Assembly (NCBI GenBank): GCA_042088665.1 | Contig: JBELMB010000179.1 | Location: 1 to 10,221 of the forward strand | DNA: 10,221 nucleotides | Origin: JBELMB01 sp042088665 | GTDB taxonomy: Bacteria; Pseudomonadota; Alphaproteobacteria; Rhodobacterales; Rhodobacteraceae | Reading direction: 5' to 3' | In this document: positions 1 through 6,181 of the stretch, in pieces | Layout: every line of letters starts with the position of its first letter | How positions within the stretch are numbered: position 1 is the first letter of the stretch | Position numbers and translations under genes: made by a program | The notes under the pieces: model-generated | The model's input: only the letters and a program-made list of their open reading frames with translations | The model's database searches: none | Told to the model about the DNA's origin: nothing

Positions 1-23
1 TCCTGCGCCGTCAGGCAAACTGA
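1..23 (+). CDS. ftsZ: Cell division protein FtsZ, C-terminal tail only (5' part outside window)
   Basis: Only the last seven codons are visible. Positions 3-23 read L-R-R-Q-A-N-stop, and the two bases before them fit the end of a Phe codon. FLRRQAN is the C-terminal conserved peptide of alphaproteobacterial FtsZ, the tubulin-like GTPase of the division ring; in this family the tail binds membrane tethers and regulators such as FtsA. Two neighbours support the call: a strong terminator follows within 35 bp, and lpxC comes next on the same strand, which is the usual order at the end of the division cluster. The call rests on a very short stretch, but peptide and gene order agree. Confidence 0.85.
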
Positions 24-28
24 GTTTA

Positions 29-96
29 CCCCGACCAAGAAGACCCTCGTGGAAGGCGCTCCCTGGAAACAGGGGGCGTTTTTCTTTTGGTCGGGG
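29..96. repeat. Outer inverted repeat nesting the ftsZ terminator
   Basis: CCCCGACCAA at 29-38 is the exact reverse complement of TTGGTCGGGG at 87-96, so the terminator hairpin sits inside a larger cruciform-like structure. The right arm overlaps the T-tract, so forming the outer stem would compete with the U-tract of the terminator. A second copy of TTTGGTCGGG at 132-141 (first copy 86-95) offers an alternative partner for the left arm. Confidence 0.6.
57..88 (+). terminator. Rho-independent terminator after ftsZ
   Basis: A 9-bp stem (57-65 with 70-78, one G-T wobble at 60/75) closes a GAAA tetraloop (66-69) and runs directly into a T-rich tract, TTTTTCTTTT (79-88). This is a textbook intrinsic terminator, 33 bp after the ftsZ stop codon. 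It is enclosed by a perfect 10-bp inverted repeat, CCCCGACCAA (29-38) with TTGGTCGGGG (87-96). Confidence 0.88.
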
Positions 97-153
97 CTGT
101 GGTGCTGGTCGGTGGCCGCGGTGTTGGCGGGTTTGGTCGGGTCGATCCGCGTC

Positions 154-214
154 TGAAATCGGGCGTTTCAAGTCGGGTTGCGATCCTCATGTGAGGCTGA
201 AACGCCCGGGTTTC
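154..214. repeat. Inverted repeat pair of GAAA-N-TTTC dyads
   Basis: CGGGCGTTTCA (160-170) and TGAAACGCCCG (198-208) are perfect 11-bp inverted copies. Each lies in a smaller dyad: GAAA-N7-TTTC at 155-169 and GAAA-N8-TTTC at 199-214. The 27-nt gap and lack of a T-tract argue against an intrinsic terminator. They may be operator sites or an RNA stem; I cannot tell which. Confidence 0.5.
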
Positions 215-338
215 GCCGCGTCGGCGTGCCGCAAAAGGGCGATTTGAGCACAGATGCAGGGCGCCATGGGGACGAGAGATTCTCACCTTTGGCGTGGAAA
301 AAGCCGGGTCCGGGTGTTGCAAAGCTGTCATTCATGCC

Positions 339-355
339 TGAAATCGGCGATTTCC
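339..355. repeat. Third GAAA-N7-TTTC dyad
   Basis: TGAAATCGGCGATTTCC shares its first nine bases, TGAAATCGG, with the dyad at 154-170 and keeps the GAAATC/GATTTC symmetry (340-345 with 349-354). It lies just upstream of the AT-rich stretch that may hold the lpxC promoter. Confidence 0.4.
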
Positions 356-359
356 GCTC

Positions 360-368
360 TGTGGATAT
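360..368 (-). promoter_or_regulatory. DnaA-box-like 9-mer (one mismatch)
   Basis: The - strand reads ATATCCACA, one base different from the DnaA consensus TTATCCACA. It lies about 145 bp upstream of, and opposite in direction to, the perfect box at 513-521. It is followed on the + strand by a T-rich run and TTGACC (374-379), a possible -35 element. Confidence 0.35.
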
Positions 369-489
369 CTTTTTTGACCAGCCGCGGTTAATGGTTCGAT
401 TCCAAGGGCTTGGTTCAAAGGATCCGGCATCTGCGCGGGCGCTTGCTTATACGCGCGTTAAGATGTTTCACTCGGTTGCAATCTTTGAT

Positions 490-519
490 TTGAGACCCAG
501 GAACGCTCTCCCTTATCCA
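490..519 (+). promoter_or_regulatory. Candidate lpxC promoter
   Basis: TTGAGA (490-495) differs from the -35 consensus by one base and is followed after 18 bp by TATCCA (514-519), a weak -10 element. This would start transcription near 526, about 48 nt before the GTG start of lpxC. The -10 match is poor, and its position overlaps the DnaA box, so the assignment is tentative. Confidence 0.3.
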
Positions 520-521
520 CA
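513..521 (+). promoter_or_regulatory. Perfect DnaA-box 9-mer upstream of lpxC
   Basis: TTATCCACA is an exact match to the strong DnaA-box consensus. It lies in the gene-free ftsZ-lpxC interval, 52 bp before the lpxC start, and overlaps the candidate -10 element. Whether DnaA binds here is inference; the sequence match itself is exact. Confidence 0.5.
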
Positions 522-573
522 AACCAAAGCCGTGCCTGGGACATGGGGGGCGCGGTAAATCAGGGACAGCTTC

Positions 574-1503
574 GTGCAAACCACCATTCGTTCGGCAATC
601 ACCTTCAAAGGCGTGGGCCTGCATTCTGGCGCGCCAGCGCAGTTGACGATCCGTCCGGCCTCTGCCGAGCACGGGATCTGGTTCAAGCGGATGGATATTG
701 CACTGGGCGACCGGTTGATCCCGGCACGCTGGGACGTGGTCGAAACCTCGCCGCTGTGCACGCAGATCGTGAATGCCGCCGGTGTGGCGGTGTCCACTGT
801 CGAACACGTGATGGCCGCGCTGGCCGGATGCGGTGTGCACAACGCGCTGATCGAGATAGACGGCCCCGAGGCGCCGATTCTGGATGGATCCAGCGTGCCT
901 TTTGTGCGCGGCATCCTGAATGCTGGCGTGCGGCGGCTGACAGCGCCTGTGCGCGCGATCAAGGTGCTGACGCCGGTGTCCGTGCATACCTCCAAGGGCT
1001 GGGCGCGGCTGTCGCCCGCGGAGCCGGGGCAGGGTCTGTCCATGGCCTTTCACATCGAATTTGCCGACCGGGCCATTGGCCGTCAGGAAAAGCGCATGAA
1101 CCTCGCCAATGGCGCTTTCGTGCGGGAACTGTCTGACAGCCGGACGTTTTGTCGGGCGGCGGATGTCGATGCGATGCGCAGGGCCGGAAAGGCGCTTGGC
1201 GGCACGCTGGAGAACGCCGTCGTGGTCGATGGCGACAAGGTGCTCAGCCCGGGCGGGTTGCGCCACGCGGATGAGGCCGTGCGCCACAAGATGCTGGATG
1301 CGCTGGGTGACCTCGCGCTGGCAGGCGCACCGATTCTCGGCTTTTACGAGGGGCACAAGGCGGGTCACGCCATGACCAACGCCCTTCTGCACGCGCTTTT
1401 CGAGACGCCGGATGCCTTCCTCATGGTGCTGTGCGATCAGGCGCAAGCGGCACAATTGCCGGGCGCTGGCGTGGACCGGGACGAGATCCCGGCTGTGGCC
1501 TGA
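574..1503 (+). CDS. lpxC: UDP-3-O-acyl-N-acetylglucosamine deacetylase LpxC
   Basis: LpxC is the cytoplasmic zinc deacetylase that removes the acetyl group from UDP-3-O-acyl-GlcNAc, the committed step of lipid A synthesis. The 309-residue length fits the family (about 300). Visible signatures are GVGLHSG (13-19), STVEH with Glu77 and zinc ligand His78, the DGSSVPFV stretch (104-111), SRTFC (189-193), His238 and Asp242 as the remaining zinc ligands, and the catalytic GHKAGH with His265. The start is GTG: an in-frame TAA lies at 556-558 and an AGGGAC ribosome site at 562-567, leaving no better choice. Upstream lies ftsZ, downstream bamD, as in other Rhodobacterales. Transcription is probably separate from ftsZ because of the intervening terminator. 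No residue essential to the family is missing. Confidence 0.97.
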   Translation: MQTTIRSAITFKGVGLHSGAPAQLTIRPASAEHGIWFKRMDIALGDRLIPARWDVVETSPLCTQIVNAAGVAVSTVEHVMAALAGCGVHNALIEIDGPEAPILDGSSVPFVRGILNAGVRRLTAPVRAIKVLTPVSVHTSKGWARLSPAEPGQGLSMAFHIEFADRAIGRQEKRMNLANGAFVRELSDSRTFCRAADVDAMRRAGKALGGTLENAVVVDGDKVLSPGGLRHADEAVRHKMLDALGDLALAGAPILGFYEGHKAGHAMTNALLHALFETPDAFLMVLCDQAQAAQLPGAGVDRDEIPAVA

Positions 1504-1530
1504 CGGCAATTGTTGCGGTTCGCGGGTCAC

Positions 1531-1552
1531 GACCGGCAAGATCTTGCAGGTC
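1531..1552. promoter_or_regulatory. 22-bp near-perfect palindrome between lpxC and bamD
   Basis: The core GCAAGATCTTGC (1536-1547) is a perfect 12-bp palindrome, flanked after one mismatched pair (1535/1548) by GACC (1531-1534) and GGTC (1549-1552), so 10 of 11 pairs match. It lies 28 bp after the lpxC stop. It could be an operator for bamD, or a hairpin with a GATC loop. The nearest T-run (TTTT, 1560-1563) begins 7 nt downstream, too far for a good intrinsic terminator. Confidence 0.45.
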
Positions 1553-1571
1553 AGAGTCGTTTTGATCCCCG

Positions 1572-1601
1572 TTAAGGCGTTTTGCCCCCGCGCATTATAT
1601 G
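1572..1601 (+). promoter_or_regulatory. Weak candidate promoter for bamD
   Basis: CATTATATGC (1593-1602) is the only AT-rich patch in the lpxC-bamD interval. TATATG (1596-1601) could serve as a -10 element with TTAAGG (1572-1577) 18 bp upstream as a poor -35. Position relative to bamD is reasonable, but the -35 match is weak. Confidence 0.25.
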
Positions 1602-1665
1602 CTAGACCCGGAGGGATTGCGGTCCTATGCAACGGGCCACGGAAAGAGCAGGGGACGTAGGTCGC

Positions 1666-2520
1666 ATGACTGGGGGTACATCGCGGGCGCTGATCATCGC
1701 TGTGGGACTGGGGGCGCTGACCCTGTCCGGTTGCAGCGAATTGCGGAGCAAGGACGTGGGCCCGGGTGGCCAGCCTCTGGATGCTTTCACCGCTGAGCAG
1801 ATCTTTGAGCGGGCCGAATACGAAGTGTCGCGCCGCGACTACGAGGATGGCGCGTTCTACTTTGGCGAGGTCGAGCGGCTTTACCCCTATTCCGATTGGG
1901 CAAAGCGGGCGCTGATCATGCAGGCCTTTACCCACCACAAGAACAAGGACTACGAGAACGCGCGCTCTTCGGCGCAGCGGTTCATCGATTTCTATCCGGC
2001 GGATGATGATGCGGCTTATGCGCAATACCTGCTGGCGCTCAGCTATTACGACCAGATCGAACTGGTGGGCCGCGATCAGGGGCTGACCTTTCAGGCGTTG
2101 CAGGCCCTGCGCGCCGTGATCGAGCGCTACCCGGACACGGAATATGCGCGCTCGTCGATTCTGAAGTTCGACCTCGCGTTTGACCACCTTGCCGGCAAGG
2201 AGATGGAGATCGGGCGCTATTATCTGAAGCGCGACCACTTTGGCGCGGCGATCAGCCGGTTCCGCGTTGTGGTGGAGGATTTCCAGACCACGACCCACAC
2301 GCCCGAGGCGCTGCACCGTTTGGTGGAGGGCTACCTGTCGCTTGGGTTGCTGCAGGAAGCGCAGACCGCGGGGGCGATTCTCGGCTACAACTACCAGTCC
2401 ACGGATTGGTACGAGGACAGCCACAAACTGCTGACGAAGCAGGGGCTGGAGCCCAAGGCCTTTGAAGGCAACTGGCTGGGGGCGGTGTACCGCCAGATGA
2501 TCAAGGGCGAGTGGCTGTAA
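1666..2520 (+). CDS. bamD: Outer membrane assembly lipoprotein BamD
   Basis: BamD is the lipoprotein of the BAM complex that, with BamA, folds beta-barrel proteins into the outer membrane from the periplasmic side. The chosen start gives 284 residues with a compact lipoprotein signal: hydrophobic segment 8-20 and lipobox LSGC with lipidated Cys23. Residues 43 to about 243 form helical pairs typical of its five TPR repeats, several ending in YP (for example 43-74, 82-111, 117-156), and the C-terminal STDWYEDSHKLL (245-256) is characteristic. An alternative ATG at 1627 has a stronger ribosome site (GGAGGG, 1610-1615, 11 nt away) and would add 13 polar residues before the signal. I prefer 1666 (AGGGGA at 1650-1655) for its normal signal length, but cannot exclude 1627. 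It lies between lpxC and recN, and recN starts only 44 bp later. Confidence 0.93.
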   Translation: MTGGTSRALIIAVGLGALTLSGCSELRSKDVGPGGQPLDAFTAEQIFERAEYEVSRRDYEDGAFYFGEVERLYPYSDWAKRALIMQAFTHHKNKDYENARSSAQRFIDFYPADDDAAYAQYLLALSYYDQIELVGRDQGLTFQALQALRAVIERYPDTEYARSSILKFDLAFDHLAGKEMEIGRYYLKRDHFGAAISRFRVVVEDFQTTTHTPEALHRLVEGYLSLGLLQEAQTAGAILGYNYQSTDWYEDSHKLLTKQGLEPKAFEGNWLGAVYRQMIKGEWL

Positions 2521-2532
2521 AGGTCGCCGGTT

Positions 2533-2547
2533 GAACAGGGTGGCAAC
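2533..2547 (+). promoter_or_regulatory. Degenerate LexA-like direct repeat before recN
   Basis: GAAC-AGGGTGG-CAAC matches the alphaproteobacterial SOS box (direct repeat GTTC-N7-GTTC, equivalently GAAC-N7-GAAC) at seven of eight bases with exact N7 spacing. It ends 17 bp before the recN start codon. recN is a classic SOS gene in many bacteria, which raises the prior, but an eight-base motif with a mismatch can arise by chance. Confidence 0.3.
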
Positions 2548-2564
2548 GCCCTACGGAGTGACCG

Positions 2565-4217
2565 ATGCTGCGTGCGCTTGAAATCCGCGACATGTTGATC
2601 ATTGACCGGCTGGATCTCGAATTCCAGCCGGGTCTCAATGTCTTGACCGGGGAAACCGGGGCCGGGAAGTCTATCCTTCTGGACAGCCTCGGCTTTGTCC
2701 TCGGCTGGCGTGGGCGGGCGGAACTGGTGCGCGCCGGGGCGGCACAGGGCGAAGTTGTCGCAGTTTTCGACCTGCCCGAGGGGCACCCGGCGCAAGCGGT
2801 TCTGGAAGAGGCGGGGCTGCCTGCCGGGCGGGACCTGATCCTGCGGCGAATCAACACCGTGGATGGGCGCAAGACGGGCTGGGTGAATGACCGGCGCGTC
2901 TCTGGCGAAGTGCTGCGGCGGCTTTCGGAATGCCTCGTGGAGTTGCACGGCCAGCATGACGACCGCGGGCTGCTGGACCCAAAGGGGCACCGCGCGATCC
3001 TTGATGTCTATGCCGGTGCGGACCCCGCGACAGAGGCCGTGCGTCTGGCCTGGCGCGGACAGAGCGCCGCGCGCAAGGCCTTGGCTGTGGCGCGCAAGGC
3101 GCTCGACGCTGTGCGCGAGGAAGAGGATTTCCTGCGCCACGCGGTGGCGGAACTGACGCAACTGGCCCCGGAGCCGGGCGAAGAGGCGGTGCTGGATGCG
3201 CGGCGGCGCACCATGCAGGGGGCGGAGAAGATCCGCGCCGACATCGGGCAGGCCTCTGCCGCGCTTGGCTATGACGGGGCAGAGGGTGCGATGGCCGGTG
3301 CGTTGCGCTGGTTGGAGGGCGTGTCGGACAAGGCGGAGGGACGGCTGGACGCGCCGATCGACGCGCTGACCCGCGCCATGGCGGAGCTGGACGAGGCGTC
3401 GAACGGCGTGGCGGAGTGCCTTGAGGCGTTGGACTTCAACCCGATGGAGTTGGAAGAGACCGAAGAGCGGCTTTTTGCGCTGCGGGGCCTGGCGCGCAAA
3501 CACAGCGTTGCACCGGATGATTTGCCCGGCCTGTCAGAGACCCTGTCGGCGCGGCTGGCGGCGCTGGATGCGGGCGAGAGCCAGATCGCCGAACTGACTG
3601 CAAAGGTGCGGACGGCGGAGGCGGGTTTTGACGCGGCAGCGCAGGCGCTGACGGATCTGAGGCGCGACGCGGCGGTGCGGCTGGACGTGGCGGTGGCCGC
3701 CGAGTTGGAGCCGCTGAAGATGGGGCGCGCGCGGTTTGAAACGGTGGTGGAGCCCGCGCCCGAAGGGCCGGAGGGGCGCGACGCGGTGAGTTTTCGTGTG
3801 GCGACAAACCCCGGTGCGCCCTCGGGCCCATTGAACAAGATTGCCTCTGGCGGGGAGCTGTCGCGGTTCTTGCTGGCGTTGAAGGTCTGTCTGAGCGTCG
3901 AGACCGGTCGCGGCGTGACCATGATCTTTGACGAGATCGACCGCGGCGTGGGCGGCGCCACGGCGGATGCGGTCGGGCGGCGGTTGAAGGCATTGGCCGA
4001 GGGTGGACAGGTCTTGGTGGTCACCCATTCGCCGCAGGTGGCGGCGCTGGGGGCACATCACTGGCGGGTGGCGAAGCGGGTCGAAGGAGAGATGACCCTG
4101 TCCGAAGTGGTGCCGCTTGGGCATGGCGACCGCGAGGGAGAGATCGCGCGGATGCTGTCGGGGGACGTGGTGACGGATGCCGCGCGGGCCGCGGCGCGGG
4201 CGCTATTGACTGGCTAG
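2565..4217 (+). CDS. recN: DNA repair protein RecN
   Basis: RecN is an SMC-like ATPase that acts on DNA double-strand breaks with RecA. The 550 residues match the usual length. The N-terminal ATPase half carries Walker A GETGAGKS (29-36). The middle (about 150-350) is rich in Ala, Glu, Arg and Leu as expected for the antiparallel coiled-coil arm. The C-terminal half carries the ABC signature SGGELSRF (428-435), Walker B VTMIFDEID (451-459, Asp456 and Glu457) and the H-loop His488 in VVTHSPQVA. The ATG at 2565 follows a GGAGTG ribosome site (2555-2560). The 44-bp gap from bamD allows co-transcription, while the LexA-like repeat in that gap allows independent SOS control. The gene is intact. 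In many relatives ligA follows recN; here a gene-free stretch does. Confidence 0.97.
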   Translation: MLRALEIRDMLIIDRLDLEFQPGLNVLTGETGAGKSILLDSLGFVLGWRGRAELVRAGAAQGEVVAVFDLPEGHPAQAVLEEAGLPAGRDLILRRINTVDGRKTGWVNDRRVSGEVLRRLSECLVELHGQHDDRGLLDPKGHRAILDVYAGADPATEAVRLAWRGQSAARKALAVARKALDAVREEEDFLRHAVAELTQLAPEPGEEAVLDARRRTMQGAEKIRADIGQASAALGYDGAEGAMAGALRWLEGVSDKAEGRLDAPIDALTRAMAELDEASNGVAECLEALDFNPMELEETEERLFALRGLARKHSVAPDDLPGLSETLSARLAALDAGESQIAELTAKVRTAEAGFDAAAQALTDLRRDAAVRLDVAVAAELEPLKMGRARFETVVEPAPEGPEGRDAVSFRVATNPGAPSGPLNKIASGGELSRFLLALKVCLSVETGRGVTMIFDEIDRGVGGATADAVGRRLKALAEGGQVLVVTHSPQVAALGAHHWRVAKRVEGEMTLSEVVPLGHGDREGEIARMLSGDVVTDAARAAARALLTG

Positions 4218-4450
4218 AGCGGTGTGCGCCGATGCGGTTCAGGATTGGCTGGTGTTTTGTCACGCCGGACTGGGGCGTCGGTTTTATGTCATGGGGGCCA
4301 CCGGTATGCGTGGCGGGGCCTTGTTTTCACGGGTTTTTTGGGCGCTGGCTTGAGGCTGTCGGGAGACGCGACGCGGGTCAAGTCATGGCCTGATTGCCGT
4401 TTTGCCCGGCTGCCGAGTTTCCCGCTCCCTACCGCCCTTTATTGTTGGGC

Positions 4451-4472
4451 GATTCGGTTAAACTTCGTTGAA
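4451..4472 (+). promoter_or_regulatory. CtrA-like site next to a GANTC methylation site
   Basis: TTAA-ACTTCGT-TGAA (4458-4472) matches the CtrA consensus TTAA-N7-TTAA at seven of eight bases, and GATTC (4451-4455), a CcrM target, lies three bases upstream. Both are known cell-cycle signals in alphaproteobacteria, but no gene begins nearby, so the function is uncertain. Confidence 0.25.
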
Positions 4473-4562
4473 CAGGGACCAATTCAGTCACTGCGCTTTG
4501 GGTTCGGTACGCCGGAGCGGCGGGGTGACAGGAAGCCTTGGGCGAACGGTGCGGGCGCCCGG

Positions 4563-4620
4563 GACAGGGCGATCTGACGGCCGTTGTCTTGAGCCGCGGT
4601 CCTGACGGGGTGGCCCTGTC
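4563..4620. repeat. Inverted repeat in the recN downstream region
   Basis: GACAGGGC (4563-4570) is the exact reverse complement of GCCCTGTC (4613-4620), with a 42-nt gap. A nearby pair, CCTGT (4638-4642) and ACAGG (4649-4653), reuses the same word and forms a small hairpin. The arms are short, so chance is possible. Confidence 0.35.
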
Positions 4621-4726
4621 GATGCAGTCAGACCATGCCTGTCGGAAAACAGGGTCTTGTCCGAGGCGCGCAGGCGAGGGGCTATCCCCGTGACTGTCTT
4701 TTGTTTTGAAAGGCTTGGCGCGCTGT

Positions 4727-6100
4727 TCAGTTGCCTCGCACCAACTTGCCGGGGTTCATGATGTTATCGGGGTCAAGCGCTGTCTTCAGCGCGCCCATCA
4801 CGTCCCAGGCCCCGCCGTGCTCCGCCTGCATGAAGCCCCGTTTGCCGAGGCCAACACCATGTTCCCCGGTGGAGGTCCCGCCAAGCGCCAAAGCACGTTC
4901 CGCCATGCGCGCGGAGAGCGCCTTGGCTTCGGCAAGCTCTTCCGGGGCATCCGGGTCGATCAGCAGGATGGCGTGGAAATTGCCGTCCCCCATGTGACCC
5001 AAGATCGGTCCCTGAAGGGATGAGGCCGCAATATCGGCTTCGGTTTCCTCGACCGCACGGGCCAACTGGCTGATTGGCACACAGATGTCGGTCACCAAAC
5101 CGCGCGCGCCGGGGCGCAGCGCGAGGATTGCGTAGTAGCCGTTGTGCCGCATGGCCCAGAGCGCGCGGCGTTCCTCTTCGCGGGTGGACCAGCGAAAGGG
5201 GGAGGCGCCGTGGTCGGCGACGATCTCGCCAAAGCGTTCGGCATCTTGCGCCGTGGACTCCGGGCTGCCGTGAAACTCGACCATAAGGTGCGGCGCGGCG
5301 GCCATATCGGTCCCGGCATAGGTGTTGAAGGCGCGCGCGGTTTCGGCACAGGCGAACTCGATCCGGGCCATGGGCAAGCCCATCTGGATGGTTTCCATCA
5401 CCGCCGCGGTGGCGGATGCCATGTCGGGAAAGGCGCAGATCCCGGCCGAGATCGATTCCGGGATACCGTGCAGTTTCAGCGTCAGTTCGGTCACGAGGCC
5501 AAGCGTGCCCTCGGAGCCCACAAACAGCGCGGTCAGATCGTATCCGGCAGAGGTCTTGCGCGCGCGGGTGCCCGTGCGAATCATCTCCCCGGAGGCGAGG
5601 ACAACTTCGAGGCCCAGCACATTGTCCCTCATCGTGCCGTAACGGACCGTTGTCGTGCCCGAAGCGCGGGTCATCGCCATACCGCCCAGGGAGGCATTCG
5701 CGCCGGGATCAACCGGGAAGAACAGGCCCGTGGCGCGCAGCTCCTCGTTCAAGGCCTCACGCGTGACACCGGGCTGCACGGTCACGTCCATGTCCGCGGC
5801 GCGGATTTCCAGCACCTTGTTCATGCGGCTGAAGTCGACGCTGACACCGCCCTGAACCGCCTGAGCCTGCCCTTCCAGCGATGTGCCGGTGCCCCAGCCG
5901 ATCACCGGTACGCCGTTTTCGGCGCAGATCGACACGATCCGCAGCACTTCCTGCGGGGTCTCGGGATAGGCTACGGCATCCGGGGGCATGGGCGCAAAAT
6001 ATGTCTCCGAGCCGCCATGTGCGGTGAGATCGGACTTGGACCGGCTGAGCCGTTCGCCTAGGAAGTCCTGCAAGTCATCTAGCGCCTTCTGTGCGGGCAT
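4727..6100 (-). CDS. FAD-linked oxidase, GlcD / cytochrome-type D-lactate dehydrogenase family
   Basis: The 457-residue protein belongs to the VAO/PCMH flavin family that oxidises 2-hydroxy acids such as D-lactate, D-2-hydroxyglutarate or glycolate. The N-terminal FAD-binding domain shows GWGTGTSLEG (68-77), PGANASLGGMA (132-142), YGTMRDNVLG (154-163) and GSEGTLGLVTELTLKL (195-210). The C-terminal FAD-oxidase domain shows GHMGDGNFH (368-376) and EHGVGLGKRGFM (413-424), whose His and Glu residues bind metal in relatives, and ends in the typical IMNPGK (447-452). The ATG at 6098-6100 was chosen because GGGAGA lies just upstream on this strand; the open frame extends further but has no family homology there. 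It stands alone, convergent with recN and divergent from the CLC gene, with no glcE or glcF beside it, so a stand-alone D-lactate dehydrogenase is more likely than a glycolate oxidase subunit. The exact substrate cannot be read from sequence. Confidence 0.9.
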   Translation of the reverse strand: MPAQKALDDLQDFLGERLSRSKSDLTAHGGSETYFAPMPPDAVAYPETPQEVLRIVSICAENGVPVIGWGTGTSLEGQAQAVQGGVSVDFSRMNKVLEIRAADMDVTVQPGVTREALNEELRATGLFFPVDPGANASLGGMAMTRASGTTTVRYGTMRDNVLGLEVVLASGEMIRTGTRARKTSAGYDLTALFVGSEGTLGLVTELTLKLHGIPESISAGICAFPDMASATAAVMETIQMGLPMARIEFACAETARAFNTYAGTDMAAAPHLMVEFHGSPESTAQDAERFGEIVADHGASPFRWSTREEERRALWAMRHNGYYAILALRPGARGLVTDICVPISQLARAVEETEADIAASSLQGPILGHMGDGNFHAILLIDPDAPEELAEAKALSARMAERALALGGTSTGEHGVGLGKRGFMQAEHGGAWDVMGALKTALDPDNIMNPGKLVRGN

Positions 6101-6181
6101 GTTTGGTCTCCCTATGCTAACAGAATTGAGACTACCCAATGGAGCACGTGCGGGGAAGCCGCGGGATCGGAGGAAACGCAA

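Larger units (their letters stand above)
97..573. other. Gene-free leader between ftsZ and lpxC
   Basis: I find no convincing gene in these 477 bp. An open frame over 178-558 exists, but its translation has no recognisable motif and no good ribosome site. The left part is GC-rich with repeated GGTCGG words. The part from about 355 to 525 is more AT-rich than the rest and probably holds the lpxC promoter. It contains three GAAA-N7/8-TTTC dyads, a perfect and a one-mismatch DnaA box, and two GANTC sites (278-282 and 398-402). Confidence 0.6.
4218..4726. other. Gene-free stretch between convergent recN and the FAD oxidase gene
   Basis: These 509 bp lie between two convergent genes and hold no recognisable protein or known RNA gene. 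A + strand open frame (4224-4577) has no family motifs and unusual composition. Visible items are a CtrA-like site with an adjacent GANTC (4451-4472), an 8-bp inverted repeat (4563-4570/4613-4620), and short hairpins such as GGGG-CTAT-CCCC (4678-4689). I see no convincing terminator for either flanking gene. Confidence 0.55.

Noticed and set aside
391..405. tRNA T-arm-like word GGTTCGATTCC
   Set aside because: The flanking bases do not complete a 5-bp T stem, and no acceptor, D or anticodon arm is present around it.
178..558. Open frame of 126 codons in the ftsZ-lpxC leader
   Set aside because: It has no recognisable motif and no convincing ribosome site, and it runs across the dyads and the DnaA box. 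More likely non-coding.
1627..1665. Upstream ATG for bamD
   Set aside because: It would add 13 polar residues before the lipoprotein signal. It has a stronger ribosome site, so it is only a second choice, not excluded.
415..2424. Very long - strand open frame opposite lpxC and bamD (similar one at 2391-3503 opposite recN)
   Set aside because: Long antisense open frames are common in GC-rich genomes. The + strand here encodes clear LpxC, BamD and RecN, and the antisense products show no family motifs.
4433..4451. Hairpin CGCCC / GGGCG with a 9-nt loop as a terminator for recN
   Set aside because: The stem is only 5 bp, the loop is large, and no T-tract follows.
4224..4577. Open frame of 117 codons after recN
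   Set aside because: Composition is rich in Arg, Gly and Trp like a chance frame, with no family motif and no good ribosome site.
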